Assembly (NCBI RefSeq): GCF_042477335.2
Contig: NC_091255.1
Location: 45,982,501-46,046,500, forward strand
Reading direction: 5' to 3'
Length of the DNA stretch: 64,000 bases
From: Ovis canadensis
Taxonomy: Eukaryota > Chordata > Mammalia > Artiodactyla > Bovidae
Position numbers and translations under genes: made by a program. Position 1 is the stretch's first letter, and every line of letters starts with the position of its first letter. This document shows positions 1 to 11,073 of this stretch, in pieces. The notes below the pieces were generated by a model that was not told where the DNA came from, ran no database searches, and saw only the letters and a list, made by a program, of their open reading frames with translations.

Positions 1-187
1 AATGGAGAAAAGAGTATGAGAAAATCTCCTTGGTAAAGTGGGTAACAGTCTGTGCACTTTTTGGAATAATTACCTTTAGAAAAGTAATTTGGAGGTAGGA
101 GGAGTTGAACTATGGCTGGGTGCCAGAATACACTTACTTTGCTGACTCTAAGCCGAGATATTCCCCTCCTCTCTCCACTCTGCACAG

Positions 188-311
188 GTTTCAGTGACTC
201 TGACCAAACCCAAGCTCAGAACTGGACTCTGCCCTTCATTTACTCAGCTCCTGCTTCATCTCCACTCCAAGATACTCCAAAGGAACCAAACTAAGTTTAA
301 GCTGAAATAAA
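188..311 (+). CDS. GIP: probable GIP terminal exon (last codons plus 3'UTR)
   Basis: A pyrimidine-rich stretch ending in CACAG at 187 is followed by a sequence that, entered with two bases carried over from an upstream exon, would read Phe-Gln-stop (stop at 195-197). About 110 bases later there is an AATAAA. In the conserved gene order of human 17q21, GIP (glucose-dependent insulinotropic polypeptide, a gut hormone) lies directly upstream of SNF8 on the same strand, so its 3' end is expected here. The human precursor ends in a short Arg-Leu-Arg-Ser-Arg tail, which resembles this arrangement. Only the acceptor, stop and poly(A) signal are seen. The gene identity is inferred from synteny, and the rest of the gene would lie left of the window. 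Alternative: a chance acceptor and AATAAA in intergenic DNA. Confidence 0.5.
306..311 (+). terminator. poly(A) signal AATAAA (probable GIP 3' end)
   Basis: A canonical AATAAA is followed by GT-rich sequence (TGTTTGTG, then TTTGTCTGTGTGTG further on), as expected at a cleavage and polyadenylation site. It supports a + strand transcript ending near 325-335. Confidence 0.55.
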
Positions 312-419
312 TGTTTGTGCTCATTGTCAAAACTGACGTGTCTACTGTTGACTAACTGGACGTTTGTCTGTGTGTGCACTACTCAGTGAAAAGGAGGTAT
401 GGCTCTTACCTGTTAATTC

Positions 420-570
420 ATCGATTGTTTCATGAACACTTATTGGAAACCTAACACAGGCAGGGATTATGCTTAACACTGAGTATACAGCAGTGATGGA
501 AACAGACACAATCATTGTCCCCAGGGGGTTTACAGTCTAGTGATGAAGACATACCTTAATCTTTATACAA
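420..570. repeat. ancient L2-like LINE remnant
   Basis: The text 'tattggaaacctaacacagg ... cagtgatggaaacagacaca ... gtttacagtctagtg' follows the familiar L2 3'-end pattern (short-lived resemblance only, heavily diverged). No coding potential. Confidence 0.4.
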
Positions 571-576
571 AACAGA

Positions 577-716
577 GACTTCCCTGGTGGTCCAGTGGCT
601 AAGACTCTGCACTCCCAAAGCAGGGGACCCAGGTTTGATCCCTAGTCAGGGAACTAGATCCCACAACTGAAGATTCTGCATGCAACAGAGAAGCCTCATA
701 GACGGAGTAGGCAATC
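577..716 (+). repeat. CHR-type tRNA-derived SINE
   Basis: It begins with the hallmark GACTTCCCTGGTGGTCCAGTGG and contains the tRNA B-box-like GGTTTGATCC. This family is typical of whales, hippos and ruminants. Confidence 0.8.
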
Positions 717-759
717 AGGAGGGCCTCTCTGAGAAAATGATGCTTAAGCTGAATGAGAT

Positions 760-1076
760 TTTTTAAACATTTCTTTCTTTTTCGCTGTGCTGGGTCTTCC
801 TTGCTGTGCGGGCTTTCCTCTAGTTGCTGTGACGGGAGGCTACTCTGTGACTTACTGGCTTCTCACCGTGAGGACGTCTTTGGTTGCGGAGCACAGCCTC
901 TAGGGTGCTCGGGCTTCAGTAGCTGTGCCACGTGGGCTCTAGAGCTCAGGCTCAACAGTTGTTGCACAAGTGCTCAGCTGCTTCAAAGCATGTGGGATCT
1001 TCCCAGACTAGGGATGGACCCCATGTTTCATGCATTGACAGGTGGATTCTTTACCACTGAACCACCAGGGAAACCC
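760..1076 (-). repeat. long CHR-type SINE with target-site duplication
   Basis: Read on the minus strand it starts GGTTTCCCTGGTGGTTCAGTGG and ends in an A-rich tail (the T-rich run near 760-780). It is flanked by TAAGCTGAATGAGAT (745-759) and TAAGCTGAGTGAGAT (1077-1091), a 15-bp target-site duplication with one mismatch. This shows it inserted into an older L2-like sequence that continues on either side. Confidence 0.8.
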
Positions 1077-1440
1077 TAAGCTGAGTGAGATCTGAAGGAT
1101 TAAATGGCCAAATGGTGAAGAGAGACAATAAATATTAGCCGGTAGTATTGTTCTATGGCAAAATGGGCAATGGGGTGGAGAGAAGAGCACAAGTGGAGAC
1201 TGGGAAGGTAGGCAGAAGCAGGGCCTCAAAGGCCACATTAAAGCTTTGGGATTTTATCCTTAGTGTAAGGGCAGGTCCTTGAAGGAGTTTGAGCAGGGGG
1301 AAGTCAGACAAGATCTACTTGCATCTCCAATCATACTGATGATGGTAAGAATTATATTGAGATGAAGAGGAATGAACAAGAAATCTCTCTTGCAGGATTC
1401 CAGATTTCACACTAGGGAGATGGCAGGGAAGGTGAAGTAA
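1077..1440 (+). repeat. ancient L2-like remnant, then unique sequence
   Basis: Phrases such as 'gggcctcaaaggccacatt' and 'ttgaaggagtttgagcaggg' resemble the old mammalian element seen better preserved at 59.5-60.3 kb. No gene is seen between here and 1,620. Confidence 0.4.
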
Positions 1441-1624
1441 AGTGGGAGAACTCAGTTTGTCCAAAAGTCAATACCTCTTTCTTTCTGTGTTTCAAGACTT
1501 TTCCACCTTGGTGTGCTGCCTTCTCTCACTGCCCTGCATCCACAGAAGGCAAGGCTGTCTCTCCTCCCCACTTAATTTAGGTTGTCTTTACTAATGTCCC
1601 CCTATCCCCTTGATCTAGTCACGT

Positions 1625-1800
1625 CTTAGCAGACTAGAGTCAAACACACCTAGATTCAAATCACTCTAGGTCTGTGACTTGGCAAGTTAGTTCCTCCCTC
1701 TCTCTGGTGCTCAGTTTCTTGTCTGTAAAAAGATTAAAAAGTACTCACTTCATAGAGTTGAAGAATTTTAAGATAATGCTTGGTACAAAGTAACTTTTGT
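1625..1800 (+). repeat. MIR SINE
   Basis: The order is MIR-like: 'tagattcaaatcac', 'gtgacttggcaagtt', 'tcagtttcttgtctgtaaaa', then 'cttcatagagttg'. Diverged and inert. Confidence 0.7.
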
Positions 1801-2951
1801 TATTATTATTCACACATGAAGCATCAATTTACAAACATGGGGGTATTAGGACTTCTCTGGTGGCCCAGGGATTAAGACTGCGCTTCTGGCTCCTGGTTCA
1901 AGATAGTCGAGCAGAAGGACGCGCACTCATCCCTATCAAAAAAGCAACAAAATTGAAACTAGTTGTTGAACAACCATGGACAGGAGGACTCTGGACCCAC
2001 CGAAAAAGATACCCCACGTCCAAAGACAAAGAAGAAGCCACAATGAGATGGTAGCAGGGTCACAATCACGATAAAATCAAATCCCATACACGCCAAGTGG
2101 GTGACCCACAAACTGGAGAACAATGAAATCAGAGAAATTCTCCCACTGTTGTGCAGGTTCTGAGCCCCACGTAAGGCTTCTCAGCTTACGGATCCAGCAA
2201 AGCGACTGGGAATTCCCAGGGAATCTGACTTTGAAGGACAGCCACATTTGATTACAGGACTTCTACAGGACTAGGGGAAACAGTGACTCAACTCTTGGAG
2301 GGCACAAACAATACCTGTGTGCATCAAGACCAAAGGGAAAGGAACAGGGACCCCACAGGAGACTGAAGCAGAGCTATTTGCTAGTGTTGGAGGGCCTCCT
2401 GTGGAGGCATGGGTTGGCAGTGATTCACCCCAGGGATGGGGCCCTGGCAGCAGCAGTCCTGAGGCCCATGGCTTAAGTGCTCCTGGAGTTCACCATTAAC
2501 CCTGCCATAGAGCCCAGAGACTCCAGGGCCGGGTGGCCTCAAGCCAAACAACCTACAGGGAGGGATCAACTTCACCCATCAAGAGATAATTGGATTAAAG
2601 CTTTACTGAGCAAGGCCCTACCCACCAGAACTAGACACAGTTTTCCCCACATAGTCCCTCTCATCAGGAAACTTACACAAGCCTCATTCACCAAAGGGCA
2701 GACAGAAGAAGTGAGAAGAACCACAGTCTCACAGCAGTTAGAATGAAAGTCACACCACAGTAAGTTAATCAGGATGAAAAAGCAGAGTTATGTCCCAGAT
2801 GAAGGGACAAGATAAGACCCCAGAAAAACAACTAAATAAGTGGAGACAGGCAACCTTCCAGAAAAAGAATTCAGAATGATAGTGAGGATGATCCAGGATC
2901 TTGGAAACAGAATGGAGAAGATATAAGAAATTTTTATCAAAGACCTAGAAG

Positions 2952-3226
2952 AACGGTTCCCTGGTGGTTCAGACAGTAAAGAATCTGCCTGCAATGCAAG
3001 AGACTCAAATGTAATCCGCTAGGTTGGGAAGATCCTCTGGAGAACGGAATGGCTACCCACTCCAGTATTCTTGCCTGGAGAATTTCACAGACAGAGGAGC
3101 CTGGTGGGCTACAGTCCATGGGGTCTCATGGACTGTAGTCCATGGGGTCTCATGGACTGTAGTCCATGGGGTCTCATGGACTGTAGTCCATGGGGTGGGG
3201 TCACAAAGGGTAGGACATGACTGACT
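2952..3226 (+). repeat. Bov-tA SINE carrying an internal tandem repeat
   Basis: A tRNA-like head (TTCCCTGGTGGTTCAGACAG) is followed by the body 'ggctacccactccagtattc ... ggtgggctacagtccatggg'. A 24-bp unit is perfectly triplicated inside the element (see 3121-3192). Confidence 0.85.
3121..3192. repeat. 24-bp minisatellite, 3 perfect copies, palindromic unit
   Basis: The unit GGGTCTCATGGACTGTAGTCCATG occurs at 3121-3144, 3145-3168 and 3169-3192 with no mismatch. Each unit contains the inverted pair CATGGACT/AGTCCATG, which could fold into a short hairpin. The extra copies derive from the SINE segment ACAGTCCATGGGG. Confidence 0.95.
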
Positions 3227-3962
3227 CACACTCAGAAGAACTAAAAAACAAACAGAGATGAACAATATATTAGAAGGAATCAATAGCAGAATAAATGAAG
3301 CAGAACAGTTAAGTGATCTGAAGAAAAGGATGGTGGGAATCATTACTGCACAACAGAATATAGAAAAAAGAATGAAAAAAAAAAAATGAAGACAGCCTAA
3401 GAGACCTCTGGGACAACATTAAAGGCACCGACATTTGCATTATAATGCAAACCCCTAGAGGGTTCCAAAAGGAAAAGAGAGAAAGGACCTGAGAAAATAT
3501 TTGAAGAGGTAATAGCCGAAAGCTTTCCTAACATGGCAAAGGAAATAGTCAACCAAGTCCAGGCAGCACAGAGTCCCAGGCAGGATACACCCAAGGAGGA
3601 ACACACTGAGACACACAGTAATCAAACTGACAAAAATTAAAGACAAAGATAAAACACTAAAAGCAACAAGGGAAAAACAACAAATAAAAAGAAACTCCTG
3701 TAAGTTATCGGCTGATTTCTCAACAGAAACACTACAAGCCAGAGGGAATAGCAAGATTATTTAAAGTGTTGAAAGGGAAGAACCTACAACCAAGAATACT
3801 CGACTCAGCAAGGAAAACTTTCCAGACAAGCAAAAGTTAAGAGAATTCTGCATCACCAAACCAGCTTTACAACAAATGATAAAGGAACTTCTCAAGGCGG
3901 GAAACACAAGAGAAGGAAAAGACCAACGCAAAACAAACCCGAACAATGAACAAAATGATAAT

Positions 3963-4290
3963 GTGCATGCTAAGTCACTTCAGCAACCCACCAGCCTCCT
4001 CTGTCCATGGGATTCTTCAAGCAAGAATACTGGAGTGGGTTGCCATGCCCTCCTCCAGGGGATCTTCCCAACCCAGGGATCAAACACACATCTCTTACAT
4101 CTCCTGCATTGGTAGGCGGGTTCTTTATCCCTAGTGCCACCCAGAGAACCATGTTGCTGCCGCTGCTAAGCCGCTTCCATTGTGTCTGACTCTGTGTGAC
4201 TCCATAGATGGCAGTCCATCAGGCACCCCCATCCCTGGGATTGTCCAGGCAAGAATACTGGAGTAGGTTGCCAGGTCCTTCCCAGAGGAC
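3963..4290 (-). repeat. Bov-tA SINE followed by a partial Bov-A2 unit
   Basis: 'ctaagtcacttcagcaaccc ... ccagggatcaaacaca ... ttggtaggcgggttcttta' is a Bov-tA read backwards. At about 4155 a second unit starts with 'gctgctaagccgcttcc', the Bov-A2 end. Confidence 0.8.
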
Positions 4291-4862
4291 CATCAGTTCA
4301 GTTCAGTTCAGTCGCTCAGTTGTGTCCGACTCTTTGCGACCCCATGAATTGCAGGCTTCCCTGTCCATCACCAACTCCCAGAGTTCACTCAGAGTCGCAT
4401 CCATCGAGTCAGTGATGCCATCCAGCCATCTCATCCTCTGTCGTCCCCTTCTCGTCTTGCCCTCAATCCCTCCCAGCATCAAAGTCTTTTCCAGTGAATC
4501 AACTCTTCGCATGAGGTGGCCAAAGTACTGGAGTTTCAGCTTTAGCATCATTCCCTCCAAAGAAATCCCAGGGCTGATCTCCTTCAGAATGGACTGGTTG
4601 GATCTCCTTGCAATCCAAGGGACTCTCAAGAGTCTTCTCCAACACCACAGTTCAAAAGCATCAATTCTTCGGCGCTCAGCCTTCTTCACAGTCCAACTCT
4701 CACATCCATACATGACCACTGGAAAAACCATAGCCTTAACTAGACGGACCTTAGTCGGCAAAGTAATGTCTCTGCTTTTGAATATGCTATCTAGGCTGGT
4801 CATAACTTTTCTTCCAAGGAGTAAGTGTCTTTTAATTTCATGGCTGCAGTCACCATCTGCAT
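4290..4862 (-). mobile_element. BovB LINE 3' fragment
   Basis: It begins on the plus strand with the BovB 3' signature AGTTCAGTTCAGTTCAGTCG. On the minus strand, 4303-4803 is open for 166 codons and encodes the C-terminal BovB protein with the typical phrases '[19 protein letters not shown]' and '[10 protein letters not shown]'. Truncated at its 5' end, so it cannot move by itself. Confidence 0.9.
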
Positions 4863-5199
4863 ACCTGTGATTACCTTAAGTGTAAATGGATTAAATGTAC
4901 CAGTAAAAAGACATACACTGGCTGGGTGGATGAAAACATGTACACGTATGCACTTCCACTTACAACACCACTTTACTTAACCCCCCAAATTGTATCTAAC
5001 TATTTTATATTGTTAGGTTAATCATGTTTCCATTATGGCTTGCAACTGTAATTATCTTTTATTTTTTGCCTGACTATTGATTGTGAAAGTTGATAAGCAT
5101 CTTTTATTATTGCAATTATGTAACTATTATTCACTTAATAGCATTGTATCATGACTGGCCAACAGAAAATGGTAGAATTCTAAATCACTAAAACTACTA

Positions 5200-5350
5200 T
5201 TTAATAGAAAAACCTGCAATCACTTTTTAAAATTCAGATGCATATCAGAATTAACGAAGAATTTTTTAACAAACACAAATGCCCAGGTATTGCTTTTTTT
5301 CCTCCGAAGATCCAGATGTGTTTCTAATGAGCAGCTGTGTTTAAAAACAA
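5200..5350. repeat. possible MER5-like hAT-Charlie remnant
   Basis: 'aaattcagatgcatatcag', 'aaatgcccaggtattg' and 'gtttctaatgagcagc' recall MER5-type non-autonomous DNA transposons. Between 4,960 and 5,200 I see only AT-rich unique sequence. Confidence 0.4.
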
Positions 5351-5514
5351 TTAGACTATATGAAGATTTTTACTTTTATCTAGTTTGTCTCACTTTTTCT
5401 ATTTCACCTTCAGTGTTCCCATTTAATTTAGCTTATGTTTTCCAATTTCTCCATCTTTTTTTTTAATGTTCTTTCTCAAGCCTTTATCAAGCATACTAGA
5501 AAAGTTTTTGTATT

Positions 5515-7823
5515 CATCAGTCAGTCAGTTCAATTCAGTCACTCAGTCGTGTCCTACTCTTCGCAACCCCAAGTACTCCAGAAACCAGGTTTTCCTGTCC
5601 AACACCAACTCCCAGAGTTTACTCAAAACTCCTGTCTATCGCATCGGTGATGCCATCCAACCATCTCATCCCTGGTCGTCCCCTTCTCCTCCTGCCTTCA
5701 ATCCCTCCCAGCATCAGAGTCTTTTCAAACAATGAGTCAACTCTTTGCGTGAGGTGGCCAAAGTACTGGAGTTTCAGCTTCAGCATCAGTCCTTCCAATG
5801 AACACCAGGACTGATCTCATTTAGGATGGACTGGTTGGATCTCCTTGCAGTCCAAGGGACTCTCAAGAGTCCTCTCCAACACCACAGTTCAAAAGCATCA
5901 ATTCTTCGGCACTCAGCTTTCTTCACAGTCCAACTCTCACATCCATACATGACCACTGGAAAAACCATAGCCTTGACTAGACAGACCTTTGTTGGCAAAG
6001 TAATATCTCTGCTTTTCAATATACTATCTAGGTTGGTTATAACTTTCCTTCCAAGGAGTAAGTGTCTTTTAATTTCGTGGCTGCAATCACCATCTGCAGT
6101 GATTTTGGAGCCCAAAAACACAAAGTCTGACACTGTTTCCACTATTTCCCCGTCTATTTGCCATGAAGTGATGGGACCAGATGCCATGATCTTAGTTTGC
6201 TGAATGTTGAGTTTTAAGCCAACTTTTTCACTCCTCTTTCACTTTCATCAAGAGGCTTTTTAGCTCCTCTTCACTATCTGCCATAAGGAGGGTGTCATCT
6301 GCATATCTGAGGTTATTGATATTCCTCCTGGCCATCTTGACTCCAGCTTGTGCTTCTTCCAGCCCAGCGTTTCTCATGATGTACTCTGCATATAAGTTAA
6401 ATAAGCAGGGTGACAATAGATAGCCTTGATGTACTGCTTTTCCTATTTGGAACCAGTCTGTTGTTCCATGTCCAGTTCTGTCACTTTCTGACCTGCATAC
6501 AGGTTTCTCAAGAGGCAGGTTAGGTGGTCTTGTATTCCCATCTCTTTCAGAATTTTCCACAGTTGACTGTGATCCACACAGTCAAAGGCTTTGTCATAGT
6601 CAATAAAGCAGAAATAGATGTTTTTCTGGAACTCTCTTTCTTTTTCCATGATCCAGTGGATGCTGGCAATTTGATTTCTGGTTCCTCTGCCTTTTCTAAA
6701 ACCAGCTTGAATATCTGGAAGTTCACAGTTCACGTATTGCTGAAGCCTGGCTTGGAGAATTTTAAGCATCACTTTACTAGCATGTGAGATGAGTGAGTGA
6801 GAAGGAAATGGCAACCCACTCCAGTGTTCTTGCCTGGAGAATCCCAGGGTTGGGGGAGCCTGGCGGGAGGCCATCTATGGGGTCGCACAGAGTCAGACAC
6901 GACTGAAGCGACTTAGCAGCAGAGATGAGTGCAATTGTGCGGTAGTTTGAGCATTCTTTGACATTGCCTTCCTTTGGCATTGGAATGAAAACTGACCTTT
7001 TCCAGTCCTGTGGCCACTGCTGAGTTTCCAAATTTGCTGACATATTGAGTGCAGCACTTTCACAGCATCATCTTTCAGGATTTGAAATAGCTCCACTGGA
7101 ATTCCATCACCTCCACTAGCTTTGTTCATAGTGATGCTTTCTAAGGCCCACTTGACTTCACATTCCAGGATGTCTGGCTCTAGGTGAGTGATCACACCAT
7201 CGTGATTATCTGGGTTGTGAAGCTCTTTTTCATACAGTGCTTCTGTGTATTCTTGCCACCTCTTCCTAATATCTTCTACTTCTGTTAGGTCCATACCATG
7301 TCTGTCCTTTATCGAGCCCATCTTTGCATGAAATGTTCCCTTGATGTCTCTAATTTTCTTGAAGAGATCTTTAGTCTTTCCCATTCTGTTGTTTTCCTCT
7401 ATTTCTTTGCATTGATCTCTGAGGAAGGCTTTCTTATCTCTCCTTGCTATTCTTTGGAACTCTGCATTCAGATGCTTATATCTTTCCTTTTCTCCTTTGC
7501 TTTTCACTTCCCTTCTTTTCACAGCTATTTGTAAGGCCTCCTCAGACAGCCATTTTGCTTTTTTGCATTTCTTTTCCATGGGGATGGTCTTGATCCCTGT
7601 CTCCTGTACAATGTCACGAACCTCCATCCATGGTTCATCAGGTACTCTGTCTATCAGATCTAGTCCCTTAAATCATAAGGGATTTGATTTAGGTCATACC
7701 TGAATGATCTAGTGGTTTTCCCCCTTTCTTCAATATAAGTCTGAATTTGGCAATAAGGAGTTCATGATCCGAGCCACAGTCAGCTCCCGGTCTTGTTTCT
7801 GCTGACTGTATAGAGCTTCTCCA
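5515..7823 (-). mobile_element. BovB LINE, long fragment with reverse transcriptase, SINE-interrupted
   Basis: Minus-strand frames spell RTE-class reverse transcriptase in pieces. 6893-7627 (244 codons) gives the region before the RT. 6443-6874 gives 'GFRKGRGTRNQIASIHWI' and 'FIDYDKAFDCVDH'. 6228-6560 holds the catalytic YADD box, and 5786-6187 the C-terminal part. Frame changes and stops separate them, and a Bov-A2 unit sits at 6795-6923, so the element is dead. It runs directly into a second BovB fragment at about 7824 in the same orientation. Confidence 0.92.
6795..6923 (+). repeat. Bov-A2 SINE unit inserted in BovB
   Basis: 'agaaggaaatggcaacccac ... gacacgactgaagcgactta gcagcagag' is a Bov-A2 monomer in plus orientation. 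It splits the BovB reading frame. GAGATGAGTG before it and AGATGAGTGC after it look like a short target-site duplication. Confidence 0.85.
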
Positions 7824-9062
7824 TCGGTCCAAGGGACTCTCAAAAGTCTTCTCCAATACCGCAGTTCAAAAGCATCAGTTCTTTGGTGCTCAGCTTTCTT
7901 TATAGTCCGACTCTCACATTCATACATGACTACTTGAAAAAGCATAGCTTTGACTAGGTGGATCTTTTTTGGTAAAGTAATGTCTCTGCTTTTTAATATG
8001 TTATGTTGGTTGGTCGTAGCTTTTCTTCCAAGAAGCAAGTGTCTTTTAATTTCATGGCTGCAGTCACCATCTGCAGTGATTTTTTGGAGGCCCTCCCCCC
8101 ACCAAAAAAGCATCTGTCACTGTTTCCATTGTTTCCCCATCTATTTGCCATGAAGTGATGGGACCAGATGCCATGATCTTAGTTTTCTGAATGTTGAGTT
8201 TTAAGCCAACTTTTTCACTCTCCCTTTCACTTTCATCAAGAGGCTTTTTAGCTCCTCTTCACTTTCTGCCATAAGGGGGGTGTCATCTGCATATCTGAGG
8301 TTATTGATATTTCTCCCGGCCATCCTGACTCCAGCTTGTGCTTCATCCAGCCCAGCATTTCTCATGATGTATTCTGCATGTAAGTTAAATAAGCAGGATG
8401 ACAATACACTACCTTGATGTACTCCTTTCCCGATTTTGAACCAGTCTGTTGTTTCATGTATAGTTCTGTTGCTTCTTGACCTGCATATAGTGAAGAATTT
8501 TCCGCAGTTTGTTGTGATCCACAGTCAAAGGCTTTGGTGTAGTTAGTAAAACAGAAGTAGATATTCTACTGGAATTCTTTTGCTTCTTTGATGATCCAGT
8601 GTATGTTGGCAATTTGATCTTTGGTTCCTCTGCCTTTTCTAAATCCAATTTGAACATCTGGAAGTTCAAGGTTCATGTACTGTTGAAGCCTGGCTCGGAG
8701 AATTTTGAGCATTACTTTGCTAGCATGTGAGATGTGTGCAATTGTGTGCTAGTTTGAACATTCTTTTGCATTCCCTTTCTTTGGGATTAAGATGAAAACT
8801 GACATTTTCCAGTCCTGTGGCCACCTCTGAGTTTTCCAGATTTGCTTGCATATTGAGTGCAACACTTTCACAGCATCATCTTTTAGGATTTGAAATAGCT
8901 TAACTGGAATTCCATCACCTCCACTAGCTTTGTTCTTAGTGATTCAAGTGGGCTTCCTAAGGCCCACTTGACTTCACATTCCAGAATGTCTGGCTCTAGG
9001 TGAGTGATCACACCATCATGGTTATCTAGGTCATCTTTTTTATATAGTTCTTTGGTGTATTC
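7824..9062 (-). mobile_element. second BovB LINE fragment, joined to the first
   Basis: At about 7824 the sequence jumps back to the BovB text near its 3' end ('gtccaagggactctcaaaag') and again runs through the C-terminal region, the RT box (YADD in 8201-8404) and the region before it, ending near 9062. It lacks the usual BovB 3' terminus, so it is not a simple second insertion. More decayed than its neighbour. Confidence 0.88.
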
Positions 9063-10920
9063 ATATGTACACATACATAATATACATTTTGGAAAACTTA
9101 CACTGTTTGACTAGCTAAACAATTTATGACATTTTGATTCTACTTGTTGGACTTAATATGAATAGAATGCTAGATTTCTAATTTATATTCACTAGAAACT
9201 TTGATATAGTTTCATGTATTTTGGTATCTAGTATTATTACCGATTAAAGTCTAGAAAGTTTATTATCTTACTGATTTTAAAAAAATTTTGAATGAGGCTT
9301 GAAACTTTGAATCCAATGCTGAGAATATAAAGAAATACTATGTTGCAAAAAAAAAGAAAAAGAAAATGGGAATTTTGACCATCACGTTTTTGCACTTGGT
9401 CTTATGTCCCTGGATATTTTCCAATGTTTCTTAGTTTATCGTCTATGGGAACTTGAATAGAATTTGTATCCTACTCTTGTGTGAAAACTGTATAAATCTT
9501 AATTATATTGAACTGGTTCATAATGCTTTTCAGGTCTACAATATCCTTCTACTTCTCTGTATATTCATTTTATTAATTCTTGAGAGTTTGATATTAAAAT
9601 GCCAACTAAAAATCTTAATTTATCTACTTAAAATTAATTTCAATATGTAGTGGATCTATATGTAAACTTGTTCTGTATTTTCCAAACCTCCTGTATGTGT
9701 TATCATATTTTCATAATTAAAAAAAGAAAACAAAAAATACTGCGCTTCCACTGCAGAGGTAAATGGTTTTATCCCCACACAGCAAAGTTCTTCATGCTGC
9801 ATGTAGGAGCAAAAAAAAAACCAACAAAAAACAAAGTATTAGCTTAATTTCAGGGACTGGCAAACTGGATTGGCTGAATGGCTGGGTTGGTAAACCAAAT
9901 AAGCTGAGTGAGGATTTTGTAAAACAAGGGGAAAGATTGGGACTGTGAAAATGGGAAAGAAATGTGACCCTAAAGGCATTCTGATGACCAAATAAAACTC
10001 CTTGGAGAACTGAATTTGCCTGAGGCCCGCCAGTTTGCAATCTCTTTCAGTTGTAACGTTTTGGGTTTCCTTTCCTTTAAACTCCTTGAGTTCTAAAAGA
10101 ATGCATCACACAATTTAGAGCATGCCTTTACTCAGAGGGGATATATTTTAGTGATTCTCCATGATAGAGCCGACTGCATTGAGGAGGAGTTTGGATCTTT
10201 ATTTCTGCAATCTTGGGTGTCTCTGTGAGTCAATGAATCTGAAAGGGTTATTTTTAAAAGTTTTGTACAACTGTCTTACTATGGGCCAGGCATTTGCGCT
10301 CAGTGCTTTCTAAACATTTTTTTTCAACTTTTGGTGGGTTTTTTTTACTCTTGTTTTTGTTCATACTTGTAAATACCAGTTTTTAAAAATCATGGTAATC
10401 TCATTTAATTTAAAGCCTCATCACAATCCTTCAAGATAATGATAATGTAATAGCTGTTCACCATGCACTATACTGCCTCCATGAGGCAGAGAATTATAAG
10501 CCCATGCTCTAAGCCACTTTGCAGTAAGACCCATGACTCGCCAGTCACTTAAAGCAAGTGAGGGCATCTGGGTTGGTCAGCATTCAGTGGTGCACTGGAC
10601 CAAAGTGCTTCTAAGAGCATTGTGAAATTGGCAGTAATTTTGTGAGCAGGTTGCAAAAGCACTGATAACTTGAAACAATAGCAAAGGGCATACTCAGAGT
10701 ATTTACACTATGGAAATTGGCAAGTGCTATAAATCAGAGCACCTCTCTTCCAACCTAGAGAGGTGATTATTTACCAGCACATTATTGGTCAACAAACTTT
10801 CTCTTATAGAGGAGAATAAATGTGTCTGAAGAAGGAAATAAGCATGTCTGCTCCTGGGTGCCAATGAAGTTTATCAAGGGCCAATGTGTGTACTTCAAGA
10901 TGTATGTGTGCATTTGAAGG
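9062..10920. other. AT-rich intergenic DNA with L1 and CHR relics, no gene seen
   Basis: About 9400-9720 resembles antisense L1 ORF2 ('gagagtttgatattaaaatg'), with moderate certainty. 9735-9835 is a partial CHR SINE ('ctgcgcttccactgcagagg') with an A-rich tail. About 10270-10560 has a weak MIR-like look. Nothing else is recognised. Confidence 0.5.
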
Positions 10921-10921
10921 T

Positions 10922-11073
10922 GCGGGCGTGCTAAGTCTCTTCAGTTGTGTATGACTCTTTGTGACGCTATGGACTGTAGCCCGTCAGGCTCATCTGCCCA
11001 TGGGGATTCTCCAGGCAAGAATACTGGAGTGCATTGCCATGCCCTCCTCAGGGTATCTTCCCAACCCAGGGTT
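10922..11073 (-). repeat. Bov-tA SINE, partial
   Basis: 'gctaagtctcttcagttgtg ... ctggagtgcattgccatgcc ... cttcccaacccaggg' is a reverse-oriented Bov SINE body. It abuts a BovB 3' end directly. Confidence 0.85.

Larger units (their letters stand above)
1851..4960 (+). mobile_element. broken L1 LINE with nested SINE and BovB insertions
   Basis: After a truncated CHR-like head (1851-1905), text characteristic of a ruminant L1 5' region and ORF1 runs through about 1905-2945 and 3226-3960. The second part has the ORF1-end phrases around 'gaagaacctacaaccaagaa' and 'gataaaggaacttctcaa'. A trace resembling the start of ORF2 ('gtgtaaatggattaaatg') reappears at 4863-4960. The gaps are filled by a Bov-tA SINE (2952-3226), minus-strand Bov SINE units (3963-4290) and a BovB 3' fragment (4290-4862). 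No intact reading frame is left, so this is a dead element. The layering gives a relative age order: L1 first, then SINEs and BovB. Confidence 0.65.

Noticed and set aside
3121-3192. Regular 24-bp repeats that might suggest a CRISPR-like array
   Set aside because: There are no spacers; the units are contiguous and lie inside a SINE in a mammalian genome.
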